Shown here: piece by piece, positions 16,431 to 24,988 of the stretch
How the letters are laid out: each line of letters opens with the position of its first letter
Position numbering within the stretch: the first letter of the stretch is position 1
DNA from: an uncultured Lachnospiraceae bacterium
GTDB lineage: Bacteria; Bacillota; Clostridia; Lachnospirales; Lachnospiraceae
NCBI GenBank assembly: GCA_944381745.1
Contig: CALWMI010000043.1
Span: 1 to 64,000, forward strand
Direction of reading: 5' to 3'
Length of the DNA stretch: 64,000 bases
Made by a program: the position numbers and the translations under genes
Notes under the pieces: generated by a model
Database searches by the model: none
The model's input: only the letters and a program-made list of their open reading frames with translations
What the model was told of the DNA's origin: nothing

Positions 16431-16501
16431 GAAAGGCGTCCTCCCGCATATGCATGGATTCCTTTGGGTGCATAGGTGGGAGGAACGAGCAGAGAAGGCA
16501 A

Positions 16502-16551
16502 GAAGGCGGCCGCAGGCGGGGAAATTTCTTTCCCGCCCGCGGCCGCCTTGC
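16502..16551. terminator. Bidirectional terminator between greA and the P-type ATPase
   Basis: AAGGCGGCCGCAGGCGGGG near 16503 pairs with CCCGCCCGCGGCCGCCTT ending near 16549, around a TTTC-centred loop. The stem exceeds 18 pairs and separates two convergent genes. Confidence 0.8.
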
Positions 16552-16579
16552 ATATTTCCAGAGAGGCGCAGCCTAAGGT

Positions 16580-19204
16580 TCAGCGCTTCCGCAGGGCGCT
16601 GCGGATCGTCTTCAGCAGCTGGATCACCAGGAAATTGGAGAAGGCTGCGGCGATCAGGAAGGCGAACTGGCTTCCAGTCAGGGCTGCCGCCGAGAATACG
16701 GAGCGCAGGCCCGGCACAAGCAGCACGGCCATCAGGAGTACCACGCCGATCAGGAAAGCCAGGATCAGGCTGCGGTTGTTAAAGGTGCGCCGGGACAGCC
16801 AGACCGGCTCGGGCGCCTTGCAGTTGAAGCCGTGGACGAGCCGGGACAGGCAGAGGGTGGCGAAGGCCATCGTCTGGGCGGCTGCCGGGCTTGTCTGCAG
16901 GCCGTAGGTGTAGGCGGCGATCGTGGCCGCCGCAATAATCAGCCCCTCCAGGCCGATGCTGAAGAGCACGTGGCGGGTGAGGATGGACTGGTTCTTCGGC
17001 CTGGGCTTGTCCTTCATCACGGAGGCACTGTGGGGTTCTACGCCCAGGGCGATGGCCGGCAGGCTGTCCGTCAGAAGGTTGATGAACAGCAGGTGCACGG
17101 CGGCGAAGGGCACTGGCAGCGCCAGCAGGGAGGCATAGACCACCGTCAGGATGCCCGCTGTGTTGCCGGACAGGAGGAACTGGATGGACTTCTGGATGTT
17201 GGCGTACAGGTTCCGCCCGTTCTCCACAGCCTTTACGATGGTGGCAAAGTTGTCGTCCGTGAGGACGATGGAGGCGCTGTCCTTCGCGGTGTCGCTTCCG
17301 GTGATGCCCATGGCCACACCGGTGTCTGCCTGGCGCAGGGCGGGGGCGTCATTGACGCCGTCGCCGGTCATGGCCACAATGTAGCCGTTGTCCTGCCAAG
17401 CGCGGACGATGCGGATCTTATGCTCCGGCGCCACACGGGCGTAGACGGAGATGCGGGACACCCGGCTCTTCAGTTCTTCGTCGCTCATGGCATCCAGCGT
17501 GGAACCTTCCACGGCCTCCTGCCCTTCCTCCAGAATGCCGATCTGGCGGGCGATGGCGGAGGCGGTGATGAGGTGGTCGCCGGTGATCATGACCGGACGG
17601 ATGCCAGCGGCCTTACATTTGGCCACCGCTTCCTTGGCCTCCGGGCGCGGCGGATCCTGCATGGAGATCAGGCCCAGGAAACAGAAATCCGTTTCGGCCT
17701 CCAGCGTGACCTCCTCCGGGCGGATCGTGCGCTCGCAGATAGCCAGTACGCGGAGCCCTTCGTTGGAAAAGTCATGGTTGGCCTGGCGGAGGAACGCAGC
17801 GTCCTCCTCTGTGAAGGGGCGCACGCCATCCGGCGTGCGGATGGTCCGGATACGGGGAAGAAGGATGTCAGTGGCTCCCTTCGTGTACATTTTACAGACG
17901 CCATCCATGTCGTGTACGGTGGACATGAGTTTCCGGTCGGAGTCGAAGGGGAGCTCGGCCAGGCGAGGGTACTCTGTGCGCAGAGTGGTGTCCGAGAGGC
18001 CATGAAGCCCTGCGTAGGCCACCAGGGCTACCTCCGTGGGGTCGCCCACCTCCTGCCCGTCCTGGATGGTGGCGTCGCTGCACAGGACAGCGGCGCGGAT
18101 AAGGTAGGTGAGCTCCTCGTCCGGCTTATCCTGGCGGTCATGGATATCCAGGCCGCAGCATACCTTCTGCACCTGCATCTTGTTCTGAGTCAGGGTGCCG
18201 GTCTTATCCGAGCAGATGACAGAGATGCTTCCCAGTCCCTCCACGGCCTGGAGCTTGCGGACGATGGCATTCTCTTTGGCAAGCTTCTGGGTGCCCATGG
18301 ACAGCACGATGGTGACGATGGAGCTGAGAGCCTCCGGAATGGCGGCTACAGCCAGCGCCACAGCGAACAGGAAGGCGTCCGGGATGCTTTGTCCGCGGAA
18401 TACGCTCAGGCCGAACAGTACGGCACAGATGACAATGATGGCGATGGACAGCTTGCGGCCGAAATCATCCAGGCTCACCTGCAGAGGCGTCAATTTCTCC
18501 TGGGTGCTCTTTAAGAGCGCGGCGATCTTGCCGATCTCTGTCTGCATGCCGGTGCCAGTGACCAGCACATGCGCCCGCCCATAGGACACATAACAGCCGC
18601 TGTAGACCATGTTCAGCCGGTCGCCGAGGGGAAGGACGCCCTCCAGGGCTGCAATGTTTTTCTCCACAGGCACGCTCTCCCCGGTGAGGGCGCTCTCATC
18701 TACCTTGAGGGAGGCGCACTCTAAAATACGGCCGTCTGCGCAGATGTAATCGCCGGCGTCGAGACAGAGGATGTCGCCGGGAACCACGTCTGCGGAGGGG
18801 ATGATGTGCACATTCCCGTCGCGCATAACTTTGGCGGTGGGGGCGGAGAGCGCTTTCAGGCTCTTCAGAGACTGCTCTGACTTATAGTGCTGCACTGTGC
18901 TGAGGATGGCGTTCATGGTGATCACCACGAGGATGACCACGCTGCTGCTGATGTCGCCCATCAGGCCGTTGATCAGCGCGGAGGCCAGGAGAATCAGCAC
19001 AAGGAAATCCTTGAACTGCTCTAGGAAGACGACGAACAGGCTCTTGCGGGGTCCTTCCGCCAGGGCGTTGGGGCCGTAGGTGGCCAGACGTTTTTCAACT
19101 TCCCCGGCCGTAAGGCCGCCCTCCGCCGCATCCAGGCGTTTGACAGCCTCCTGGCAGCCGAGCTGATAGAATTCGGGCTCTTTTCTTACATCATTTGCGT
19201 CCAT
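16580..19204 (-). CDS. P2A-type cation ATPase, probable Mn2+ (or Mn2+/Ca2+) exporter
   Basis: An 874-residue P-type ATPase. Visible features: actuator TGES in ALTGESVPVEK, phosphorylation site CSDKTGTLTQNK, hinge TGDGVNDAPALRQADTGVAMG, membrane-ligand segment AAIPEALSS in M4, and NLLTDSLPAIALG in M6. The M5 region reads LSGNTAGIL, lacking the Glu of SERCA site I, which suggests one ion per cycle as in bacterial homologues. By sequence it would be called calcium-transporting, but the leader carries a yybP-ykoY manganese riboswitch, which argues for Mn2+ efflux. The start is ATG 19204-19202 with AAAGGAG. It is a single gene, convergent with greA. Confidence 0.93.
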   Translation of the reverse strand: MDANDVRKEPEFYQLGCQEAVKRLDAAEGGLTAGEVEKRLATYGPNALAEGPRKSLFVVFLEQFKDFLVLILLASALINGLMGDISSSVVILVVITMNAILSTVQHYKSEQSLKSLKALSAPTAKVMRDGNVHIIPSADVVPGDILCLDAGDYICADGRILECASLKVDESALTGESVPVEKNIAALEGVLPLGDRLNMVYSGCYVSYGRAHVLVTGTGMQTEIGKIAALLKSTQEKLTPLQVSLDDFGRKLSIAIIVICAVLFGLSVFRGQSIPDAFLFAVALAVAAIPEALSSIVTIVLSMGTQKLAKENAIVRKLQAVEGLGSISVICSDKTGTLTQNKMQVQKVCCGLDIHDRQDKPDEELTYLIRAAVLCSDATIQDGQEVGDPTEVALVAYAGLHGLSDTTLRTEYPRLAELPFDSDRKLMSTVHDMDGVCKMYTKGATDILLPRIRTIRTPDGVRPFTEEDAAFLRQANHDFSNEGLRVLAICERTIRPEEVTLEAETDFCFLGLISMQDPPRPEAKEAVAKCKAAGIRPVMITGDHLITASAIARQIGILEEGQEAVEGSTLDAMSDEELKSRVSRISVYARVAPEHKIRIVRAWQDNGYIVAMTGDGVNDAPALRQADTGVAMGITGSDTAKDSASIVLTDDNFATIVKAVENGRNLYANIQKSIQFLLSGNTAGILTVVYASLLALPVPFAAVHLLFINLLTDSLPAIALGVEPHSASVMKDKPRPKNQSILTRHVLFSIGLEGLIIAAATIAAYTYGLQTSPAAAQTMAFATLCLSRLVHGFNCKAPEPVWLSRRTFNNRSLILAFLIGVVLLMAVLLVPGLRSVFSAAALTGSQFAFLIAAAFSNFLVIQLLKTIRSALRKR

Positions 19205-19226
19205 AGAATGACTCCTTTCTTAACCG

Positions 19227-19292
19227 AAAAAAAACAAGGCTTTATTACATAAGGATGCCCAAACAAAGGCATCTTGTGCAATAAAAGTCTTG
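19227..19292 (-). terminator. Riboswitch expression-platform terminator
   Basis: On the minus strand CAAGACTTTTATTGCACAAG and GATGCC pair with GGGCATC and TTATGTAATAAAGCCTTG, followed by eight Ts (19234-19227). Its 5' arm includes the GCAAGACTTTT bases that close the aptamer, so terminator and aptamer exclude each other. Confidence 0.85.
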
Positions 19293-19387
19293 CTTCTTAG
19301 TATACGGACGGGCTGGTATCCAGCCGTACTGACGTTGCGTATCCCAGTCCCTGGCCGGCGGCGGGGACTGTAAGCTACTCCCTTTTA
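19283..19387 (-). ncRNA. yybP-ykoY manganese riboswitch aptamer
   Basis: Minus-strand reading shows AAAAGGGAGTAGC (19386-19374), a GTCCCC/GGGAC stem, the internal GTCAGTACGGC block, a GGCTGGATACCAGCC arm and the closing AGCAAGACTTTT (19294-19283). These match the order of conserved blocks in the yybP-ykoY family, where Mn2+ binding relieves termination. It lies in the leader of the P-type ATPase. Confidence 0.88.
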
Positions 19388-19407
19388 TCTTCGGTTTTAT
19401 GGTAAGG

Positions 19408-19437
19408 ATGATAGCACAAGCGGAGAAGAAAAGTCAA
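19408..19437 (-). promoter_or_regulatory. Promoter of the riboswitch-ATPase unit
   Basis: On the minus strand TTGACT (19437-19432) and TATCAT (19413-19408) are separated by 18 bases. Transcription would start near 19400, just before the aptamer. Confidence 0.75.
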
Positions 19438-19482
19438 GGGGCAATATAGACAAAAATATGCGGGGGAGATGAGGATTGCCCC

Positions 19483-19512
19483 TTGTCCGGCGGCGGCGGC
19501 ATTTGCTATAAT
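19483..19512 (+). promoter_or_regulatory. Promoter of hprK-glucokinase operon
   Basis: TTGTCC at 19483-19488 and TATAAT at 19507-19512 with an 18-base spacer; TTTGC before the -10 is extended-like. It is divergent from the ATPase promoter. Confidence 0.75.
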
Positions 19513-19587
19513 AGCTGTAGCAGCCAGAGAGCGGGCGGCCGGCTGGGGAGCCAGGCCGTCAGAAAGATAGGAGAAGGAGACAGGAAA

Positions 19588-20520
19588 ATGGCGACGGTAA
19601 AACTCAATAAATTTGTGGAGGCCATGGGAGTTGAGAACCTGACGCCGGACATCGACCTGACGGCGATCAAGCTGACGGTCCCGGACGTGAATAGGCCTGC
19701 GCTGCAGCTGACCGGATATTTTGAGCATTTTGATAAAGAGAGAGTGCAGATGATCGGGTATGTGGAGTATACGTACCTGCAGTCTGTGCCGATGGAGAGA
19801 AAGCAGGTGATCTACAGGGAGCTGTTGTCCTACGAGATCCCCTGCGTGATCTTCTGCAGCCTGGCCAAGCCGGATCCGGAGTTCCTGCAGCTGGCGGAGG
19901 AGAAGGGGAGGCCCGTATTCTATACGGAGCGCAAGACCTCGGCGATGATGTCCAAGGTGATCCAGTGGCTTTCCAGGGAGCTGGCGCCCTGCATTTCCAT
20001 CCACGGGGTGTTGGTGGACGTGTACGGTGAGGGAATCCTGATCATGGGCGAGAGCGGCATCGGCAAGAGCGAGGCGGCCCTGGAGTTGATTAAGCGGGGG
20101 CACCGGCTGGTGACCAACGACGTGGTGGAGATCCGCAAGATCAGCGACACGGAGCTGATCGGGACATCGCCGGAGATTACCCGGCATTTCATCGAGCTGC
20201 GGGGCATCGGCATTATCGACGTGAAGACTCTCTTCGGCGTGGAGAGCGTGAAGGAGTCCCAGTCCATCGACCTGGTCATCAAGCTGGAGGACTGGAACAA
20301 GGACAAGGAGTACGACCGGCTGGGCCTGGAGGAGGAGTATACAGAGTTTCTGGGGAACAAGATCGTATGCCATTCCCTGCCGATCCGCCCGGGGCGCAAC
20401 CTGGCGATTATCGTGGAGTCGGCGGCGGTGAACCATAGGCAGAAGAAGATGGGCTACAATGCGGCGAAGGAGCTGTATAAGAGGGTACAACAAAATCTGA
20501 CGCGCAAGAGGGATGATTGA
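19588..20520 (+). CDS. hprK: HPr kinase/phosphorylase
   Basis: HprK phosphorylates HPr at Ser46 in response to glycolytic state and so drives carbon catabolite control in Firmicutes. The 310-residue protein has an N-terminal domain up to about 130, then the kinase core with Walker A GESGIGKSEAAL and the family signature ELRGIGIIDVKTLFG. The catalytic His lies in SIHGVLVD. ATG 19588 has GGAGAAGGAGA upstream. The stop is followed after 2 bases by the glucokinase start, which links sugar phosphorylation and catabolite control in one transcript. Confidence 0.96.
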   Translation: MATVKLNKFVEAMGVENLTPDIDLTAIKLTVPDVNRPALQLTGYFEHFDKERVQMIGYVEYTYLQSVPMERKQVIYRELLSYEIPCVIFCSLAKPDPEFLQLAEEKGRPVFYTERKTSAMMSKVIQWLSRELAPCISIHGVLVDVYGEGILIMGESGIGKSEAALELIKRGHRLVTNDVVEIRKISDTELIGTSPEITRHFIELRGIGIIDVKTLFGVESVKESQSIDLVIKLEDWNKDKEYDRLGLEEEYTEFLGNKIVCHSLPIRPGRNLAIIVESAAVNHRQKKMGYNAAKELYKRVQQNLTRKRDD

Positions 20521-20522
20521 GT

Positions 20523-21461
20523 ATGGAGAGAAGCTATCTGTTTGGGATTGACGTGGGCGGAACTGCGGTGAAATGCGGCCTCTTTGACACGGAGGGGAAT
20601 CTGCTGGAGAAGTGGGAGCTGCCCACGAGGAGAGAGGAAGGCGGGAGGTATATCCTGCCGGACGCAGCGAAGAGCGCTTTGGAGAAGGCCAGGGAGAGAG
20701 GCATCGCCCAGGAGGAAGTCCTGGGAGTAGGCGTGGGCGTGCCAGGGCCGGTGGATGAGCGCGGGGAGATGCCGTTCGCGGTCAATCTGGGCTGGGGATA
20801 CAAGAATGTCTCCGGAGAGATGGAGGAGCTGACCGGCTGGAAGTCCAGGGCAGCCAATGACGCCAATGTGGCGGCGCTGGGCGAGCTGTGGAGAGGCGGC
20901 GCACAGGGGTATAAGAATGCAGTGCTGCTGACGCTGGGAACCGGTATCGGCGGGGGGATTATCCTGAATGGGAAAATCCTGGCCGGAAGCCACGGCGCAG
21001 GCGGAGAGCTGGGTCATGTCCACGCCGATGACCAGGAGACAGAGAAGTGCAACTGCGGCAACCGCGGCTGCCTGGAGCAGGTGGCCTCTGCCACAGGGAT
21101 TGTGAGGCTGGCGCGCAGGGAGCTGGCGTCCTGCGGCGACCCGTCGCTGCTCCGGGAGGGAGAGCTGTCGGCAAAGGCGGTGTTCGACGCGGTAAAGCAG
21201 CAGGATCCGGTGGCCCTGCGGATCGCGGAGCGCTTCGGGGAGTACATGGGGAAGGCGACGGCGGGATTCGCAGCGGTGGTGGATCCGGAAGTGTTTGTCA
21301 TCGGAGGCGGCGTCTCCAAGGCGGGGACAGTGCTGCTCGACTATATCCGGAAATATTATAGAGCCTACGCGTTTCCAGCGTGCCGGAGCGCGGAATTTGT
21401 CCTGGCGTCCCTGGGCAACGATGCAGGGATATACGGGGCGGCCCGGCTGCTGCTGGATTAA
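20523..21461 (+). CDS. glcK: ROK-family glucokinase
   Basis: A 312-residue ROK kinase. The ATP-binding GIDVGGTAVKCGLFD lies at the N-terminus, with the substrate region LGTGIGGGIILNG and the zinc site GHVHADD..CNCGNRGCLEQ. These features are standard for Firmicute glucokinases that make glucose-6-phosphate in the cytosol. The start ATG 20523 lies 2 bases after hprK; GAGGGA at about 20507 serves as ribosome binding site. Pairing with hprK suggests cotranscription and coordination of glucose entry with HPr-Ser phosphorylation. Sugar specificity other than glucose cannot be excluded from the sequence. Confidence 0.9.
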   Translation: MERSYLFGIDVGGTAVKCGLFDTEGNLLEKWELPTRREEGGRYILPDAAKSALEKARERGIAQEEVLGVGVGVPGPVDERGEMPFAVNLGWGYKNVSGEMEELTGWKSRAANDANVAALGELWRGGAQGYKNAVLLTLGTGIGGGIILNGKILAGSHGAGGELGHVHADDQETEKCNCGNRGCLEQVASATGIVRLARRELASCGDPSLLREGELSAKAVFDAVKQQDPVALRIAERFGEYMGKATAGFAAVVDPEVFVIGGGVSKAGTVLLDYIRKYYRAYAFPACRSAEFVLASLGNDAGIYGAARLLLD

Positions 21462-21503
21462 GCCTGCAGGGAGCAGAGAGGCAAGAAGAACAGCAGGATA
21501 GGA

Positions 21504-21567
21504 AAAGAACCCCCTCAGGCCACTGGGCATCCAGCGATTGGAGTCCCAGAGCCCGAGGGGGTTCTTG
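21504..21567. terminator. Bidirectional terminator between glcK and PBP1A
   Basis: AAGAACCCCCTC at about 21505-21516 pairs with GAGGGGGTTCTT at 21555-21566; an inner CTGGG/CCCAG pair extends the structure. On the minus strand it is followed by TTCC after TTCTTTT, so it better serves the PBP1A gene. Confidence 0.8.
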
Positions 21568-21581
21568 TGTGAATCGTAAGA

Positions 21582-24380
21582 TTATCCAGTCCCGGCGGTT
21601 CCCGCGTTGGGATCAGTGGCCGTGCCAGTCCCGGCGGTTCCCGCATTGGGGTCAGTGGCCGTGCCAGTCCCGGCGGTTCCCGCGTTGGGGTCTGTAGCTG
21701 TGCCAGCCCCGGCGGTTCCCGCGTTGGGATCTGTCGTGGTTGGCGTGTTGTTGGGATCCAGCAGCGTATCCAGCGACTGGGAAGGCGCATCCGGGCTTGT
21801 GTGCACCGGACACAGCGTCTGGGAGGTTCCGGCTGGAATTGTGTACGGCGTGTCGTCCGTCGTGCCCTCTGCGGGCTCCGGCCTCACAATGTACGCCTGC
21901 TGCATGCGGAGCTCTTCCGGGCAGTACTGGCTTGCCAGCTGGCCGGAGGCGGCGCAGATGGTGACGCGCACATGGGAATCGCAGTATTCTGTCGGCTCGG
22001 TTCCCTCCTCAAAGTATTCGGTGGTGACCATGCTGCCCCGGGGGTCTGTATCGCACAGGCCGGCCACAGCCAGTTTCCCGGATTTCTTGCACACGATGGC
22101 TGTCGTGATGTTGTCCGGGCGCTCGAATTCCACATTTTCCAGGTTCTCGTGGATCCGGGACATGACCTCGCGCCAGAGCACCTTGTGGTAGCTTGTCTCG
22201 CTGCTGGACAGCTCCTGGTTGCCGTCGTATCCGGCCCACACGCCGCAGGTGTAGTACGGGGTGTAGCCGATAAACCATACGTCCCGGTCGTCGTTGGACG
22301 TTCCGGACTTGCCCGCCTGGGACATGCCGGAGAAGCGCGCCACGGTGCTGGTGCCCCGGGTGAGCACTTCCTTCATCACGTCTGTCAGCAGCCAAGCCGT
22401 CGTCTCCTTAATTGCCCGGGAGGATTCCGGCTCGGAATTGTCCAGGATCACATTGCCGTCATGGTCCACAACCTTCGTGTAAAATACCGGCGTGTTGTAG
22501 ACGCCGCCGTTGGCGATGGCCGCGTAGGCTGCCGTCAGCTCCAGGTTCGTGACGCCGTCGGTGATGCCGCCCAGCGCCAAGGACTGGACGATGTCGGTAA
22601 AGTATTTGGACACCTGCTCGCCGTTCTCGTACACATAGCGGTACTCGCCCTCCACCAGGCTCTCGCAGTGGAAATTATTCCGGGCGTAGTCAAAGCCGGC
22701 CTGGGGGGTGATGTCTGTCAGCACCTTCACAGCGGGAATGTTGTAGGAGTGTACAATGTTGTCCCGGATGGAGGTCAGGCCATGGTACCGGTTGGAAGCG
22801 TAGTTCTTCACCGGCCGCCCGTTCTCATAGGTGTAGGGGGCGTCGTCAATGGCGTCGGCGATGGTGTAGCCGTAGGCGTCGATGGCCGGGGCGTAGGTAC
22901 TGATCACCTTGAAGGTGGAACCCGGGGAACGGGTGGTGTCCGTGGCCCGGTTCAGGGTCAGGTTCGCCGTCTTATCCCCGCGGCCGCCGACGATCGCCTT
23001 CACGTAGCCGGTGGACTGCTCGATAAGAGTCATGGATACCTGGGGCTGGGGGACATACTCCACCCGCTCCCCAATAATCTCGTCGCCCAGCTCCATCACG
23101 TCGGCCTTGTACTCCTCCACGTACTCGGCGGCTGTCTCCTGGCTGGAGAACAGGGCGTCGAAGTCGTCATAGCTGGAGTCGTCAGAGTATTTCGATTTGA
23201 AATGGCTGATCAGCATCTCAATGCTGTGGTTCTCCGTTGTGCCGTCCGCCTTCTGGATGGTGAGGGCATAGTCCAGGTTGACCTTCGTCCCGGCAGGGTA
23301 GTTGTCCGGGTCGGAGAACTCCTCATCACAGATTGCCTGAAGCTCTGGATCCTGTGTGGTATAGATGCTCAAGCCTCCGCTGTACAGGAGATTGTAGGCC
23401 TGGTTGTGGCTGTAGCCCAGCTTCTCCTCCAGATCGGTCATGACCTGGTTGATCGTCTCATCTACAAAGTATGTATTGTAGCTGGTGGACTCCTCTACCT
23501 CCTTGTTCACCACTTGGATGCGGGAGTAGACGTCGTCTGCCAGCGCCTCCTCATACTCTTCCTGGGAGATGTATTCCTGTTCCAGCATCTTCTCCAGCAC
23601 TTCCTCCTGGCGCTCACGGTTCTTGTCCGGATGGGTGATGGGATTGTACCCGGTGGGGCTCTTGGTGATGCCGGCGATGACGGCGCACTCCGAGAGGGTC
23701 AGGTCGGATACCGGCTTGTCAAAATACCGGTAGGAAGCCGCCTGCACCCCCAGGGTATTCTGCCCCAGGTTGATGGTGTTCAGGTAATTCTCCATAATGT
23801 CTTCCTTGCTCATCTCCTTCTCCAGCTGGATGGCAAGATACTGTTCCTGGAGCTTCCTCTGCACCTTGTCGATAAAGTTGCTCTCCTCCGTCCACCCTAC
23901 AAAGACATTGTTCTTCAGCAGCTGCTGGGTGATGGTGCTGGCGCCCTGGCTGAATTCGCCGCTGGTGAGCCCGGTGATGGCCGCACGCAGGATACCCCTG
24001 GGATCGATGCCGTGGTGGGTGTAGAACCGCTCGTCCTCGATGGCCACGAAGGCATGCTGCAGGTCGATGGGCACATCCTCCAGCTTCACGTAGATACGGT
24101 TGGAGCTGGACTCCACCAAGGTGGCGATCTGCGTCCCCTCCGCGTCGTACATGAAGGACTTGTAGGAGTCCGGGGACACATTGATGTTGGTAATATCGGG
24201 AGCCGCGTCGATGATTCCCTTGATAACGCCGATGCCGGCGCATGCGCCTACGACAATGCAGGCGATGATGCAGGCGATAAAGCCTTTGAAAAACATGACG
24301 CCCAGCTTTCGTCCATTTTTTGTGGATTTACTGTTCAGAGCCTTTTGCTTTGCAGAGGTACTTCGTTTTCCGTAATTCAT
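21582..24380 (-). CDS. ponA: Penicillin-binding protein 1A (bifunctional transglycosylase/transpeptidase)
   Basis: A 932-residue class A PBP that polymerises and cross-links peptidoglycan outside the membrane. Order: a cytoplasmic basic tail; a membrane anchor at about 28-54; a GT51 domain with catalytic Glu near residue 115 in IEDERFYTHHG; and a transpeptidase domain with SPGSTFKV near 487 (nucleophile Ser), HSYNIPA and KSGTSND near 690. A C-terminal region of about 130 residues ends in four near-identical 13-residue TDPNAGTAGTGTA repeats. AAAGGAGG precedes ATG 24380. It is transcribed toward, and terminated near, glcK. Confidence 0.95.
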   Translation of the reverse strand: MNYGKRSTSAKQKALNSKSTKNGRKLGVMFFKGFIACIIACIVVGACAGIGVIKGIIDAAPDITNINVSPDSYKSFMYDAEGTQIATLVESSSNRIYVKLEDVPIDLQHAFVAIEDERFYTHHGIDPRGILRAAITGLTSGEFSQGASTITQQLLKNNVFVGWTEESNFIDKVQRKLQEQYLAIQLEKEMSKEDIMENYLNTINLGQNTLGVQAASYRYFDKPVSDLTLSECAVIAGITKSPTGYNPITHPDKNRERQEEVLEKMLEQEYISQEEYEEALADDVYSRIQVVNKEVEESTSYNTYFVDETINQVMTDLEEKLGYSHNQAYNLLYSGGLSIYTTQDPELQAICDEEFSDPDNYPAGTKVNLDYALTIQKADGTTENHSIEMLISHFKSKYSDDSSYDDFDALFSSQETAAEYVEEYKADVMELGDEIIGERVEYVPQPQVSMTLIEQSTGYVKAIVGGRGDKTANLTLNRATDTTRSPGSTFKVISTYAPAIDAYGYTIADAIDDAPYTYENGRPVKNYASNRYHGLTSIRDNIVHSYNIPAVKVLTDITPQAGFDYARNNFHCESLVEGEYRYVYENGEQVSKYFTDIVQSLALGGITDGVTNLELTAAYAAIANGGVYNTPVFYTKVVDHDGNVILDNSEPESSRAIKETTAWLLTDVMKEVLTRGTSTVARFSGMSQAGKSGTSNDDRDVWFIGYTPYYTCGVWAGYDGNQELSSSETSYHKVLWREVMSRIHENLENVEFERPDNITTAIVCKKSGKLAVAGLCDTDPRGSMVTTEYFEEGTEPTEYCDSHVRVTICAASGQLASQYCPEELRMQQAYIVRPEPAEGTTDDTPYTIPAGTSQTLCPVHTSPDAPSQSLDTLLDPNNTPTTTDPNAGTAGAGTATDPNAGTAGTGTATDPNAGTAGTGTATDPNAGTAGTG
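21590..21733 (-). repeat. 39-bp tandem repeats at the PBP1A C-terminus
   Basis: Units begin at 21590, 21629 and 21668, with a partial fourth at 21707. Each is 39 bases and encodes a Thr-Asp-Pro-Asn-Ala-Gly-Thr-Ala-Gly type unit. Substitutions between copies are mostly silent or G/A changes. Confidence 0.92.
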
Positions 24381-24406
24381 GAAACAGGCCTCCTTTGTCG
24401 CTTCCT

Positions 24407-24435
24407 ATTATAACAAACCGTTTTCGCTAAATAAA
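24407..24435 (-). promoter_or_regulatory. Promoter of PBP1A gene
   Basis: On the minus strand TTTATT (24435-24430) and TATAAT (24412-24407) are 17 bases apart, about 27 bases upstream of the start codon. The -35 is weak. Confidence 0.5.
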
Positions 24436-24549
24436 GGGAAAATTCGATTCCTAAGGAATTCCCTGAGAAAATTTAATGCTTTCTTAAGATTCGGGGGACA
24501 ATCTGAAATTCTAATTTAGTAGGGTAAACATATAATGAGAATATATACG

Positions 24550-24578
24550 TTGTTTCCAGATAAAAGATTCGCTATAAT
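24550..24578 (+). promoter_or_regulatory. Promoter of the DUF6514-like/yigZ pair
   Basis: TTGTTT at 24550-24555 and TATAAT at 24573-24578, with a 17-base spacer. Confidence 0.7.
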
Positions 24579-24595
24579 GAAAGGGACGGTGCGCA

Positions 24596-24988
24596 ATGGA
24601 ACGGCTGATCTATGAAGGGGAAGAGACAGTGATGGATGAGGAGATGCAGGAGTTCCGGCTCCGCTACTACCTGCGGGAGGATCTGCGGGATTTGTCCTCA
24701 GGCAGGTGCCTGTACGGGATCCGCATTGTGTGCGGGCGGAAGATGGACGGGCAGTGGAAGACGGAGGAGGAGACGGCGGAGGCAATCTCAGATTCCAGGG
24801 ATTACGTGCGGTTCCTGCTGGAGAAATTCCGCAGGGGCAGAGTGACGCCGGCGAGCCTGCTGGAGCTGGTGGACGAGGAGGGACAGAAGGATGAAGGAAA
24901 ACTGCCGTGTCGTGCTCAGAGGCGGGGCGGGAGAGATTACAGAGAAGAAATCCAGGTTTATCGCGGACGTGAGGCCTGTTGCGAGTGA
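24596..24988 (+). CDS. Small conserved protein, DUF6514-like
   Basis: A 130-residue cytoplasmic protein. The first 95 or so residues resemble the uncharacterised Clostridia family DUF6514: an N-terminal IYEGEETVMDEEM, a central CLYGIRIVC strand, then ISDSRDYVRFLLEKF and RVTPASLLELVDE. No catalytic motif is visible. The last 33 codons overlap the start of yigZ by 98 bases in another frame and look like random basic sequence, so the original stop may have been lost. GGACGG lies upstream of ATG 24596. Function unknown. Confidence 0.7.
   Translation: MERLIYEGEETVMDEEMQEFRLRYYLREDLRDLSSGRCLYGIRIVCGRKMDGQWKTEEETAEAISDSRDYVRFLLEKFRRGRVTPASLLELVDEEGQKDEGKLPCRAQRRGGRDYREEIQVYRGREACCE

Noticed and set aside
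21801..24413. 870-codon plus-strand open frame opposite PBP1A
   Set aside because: Antisense shadow of PBP1A, which has all catalytic motifs, a membrane anchor and a strong ribosome binding site; the plus-strand frame has no family motif.
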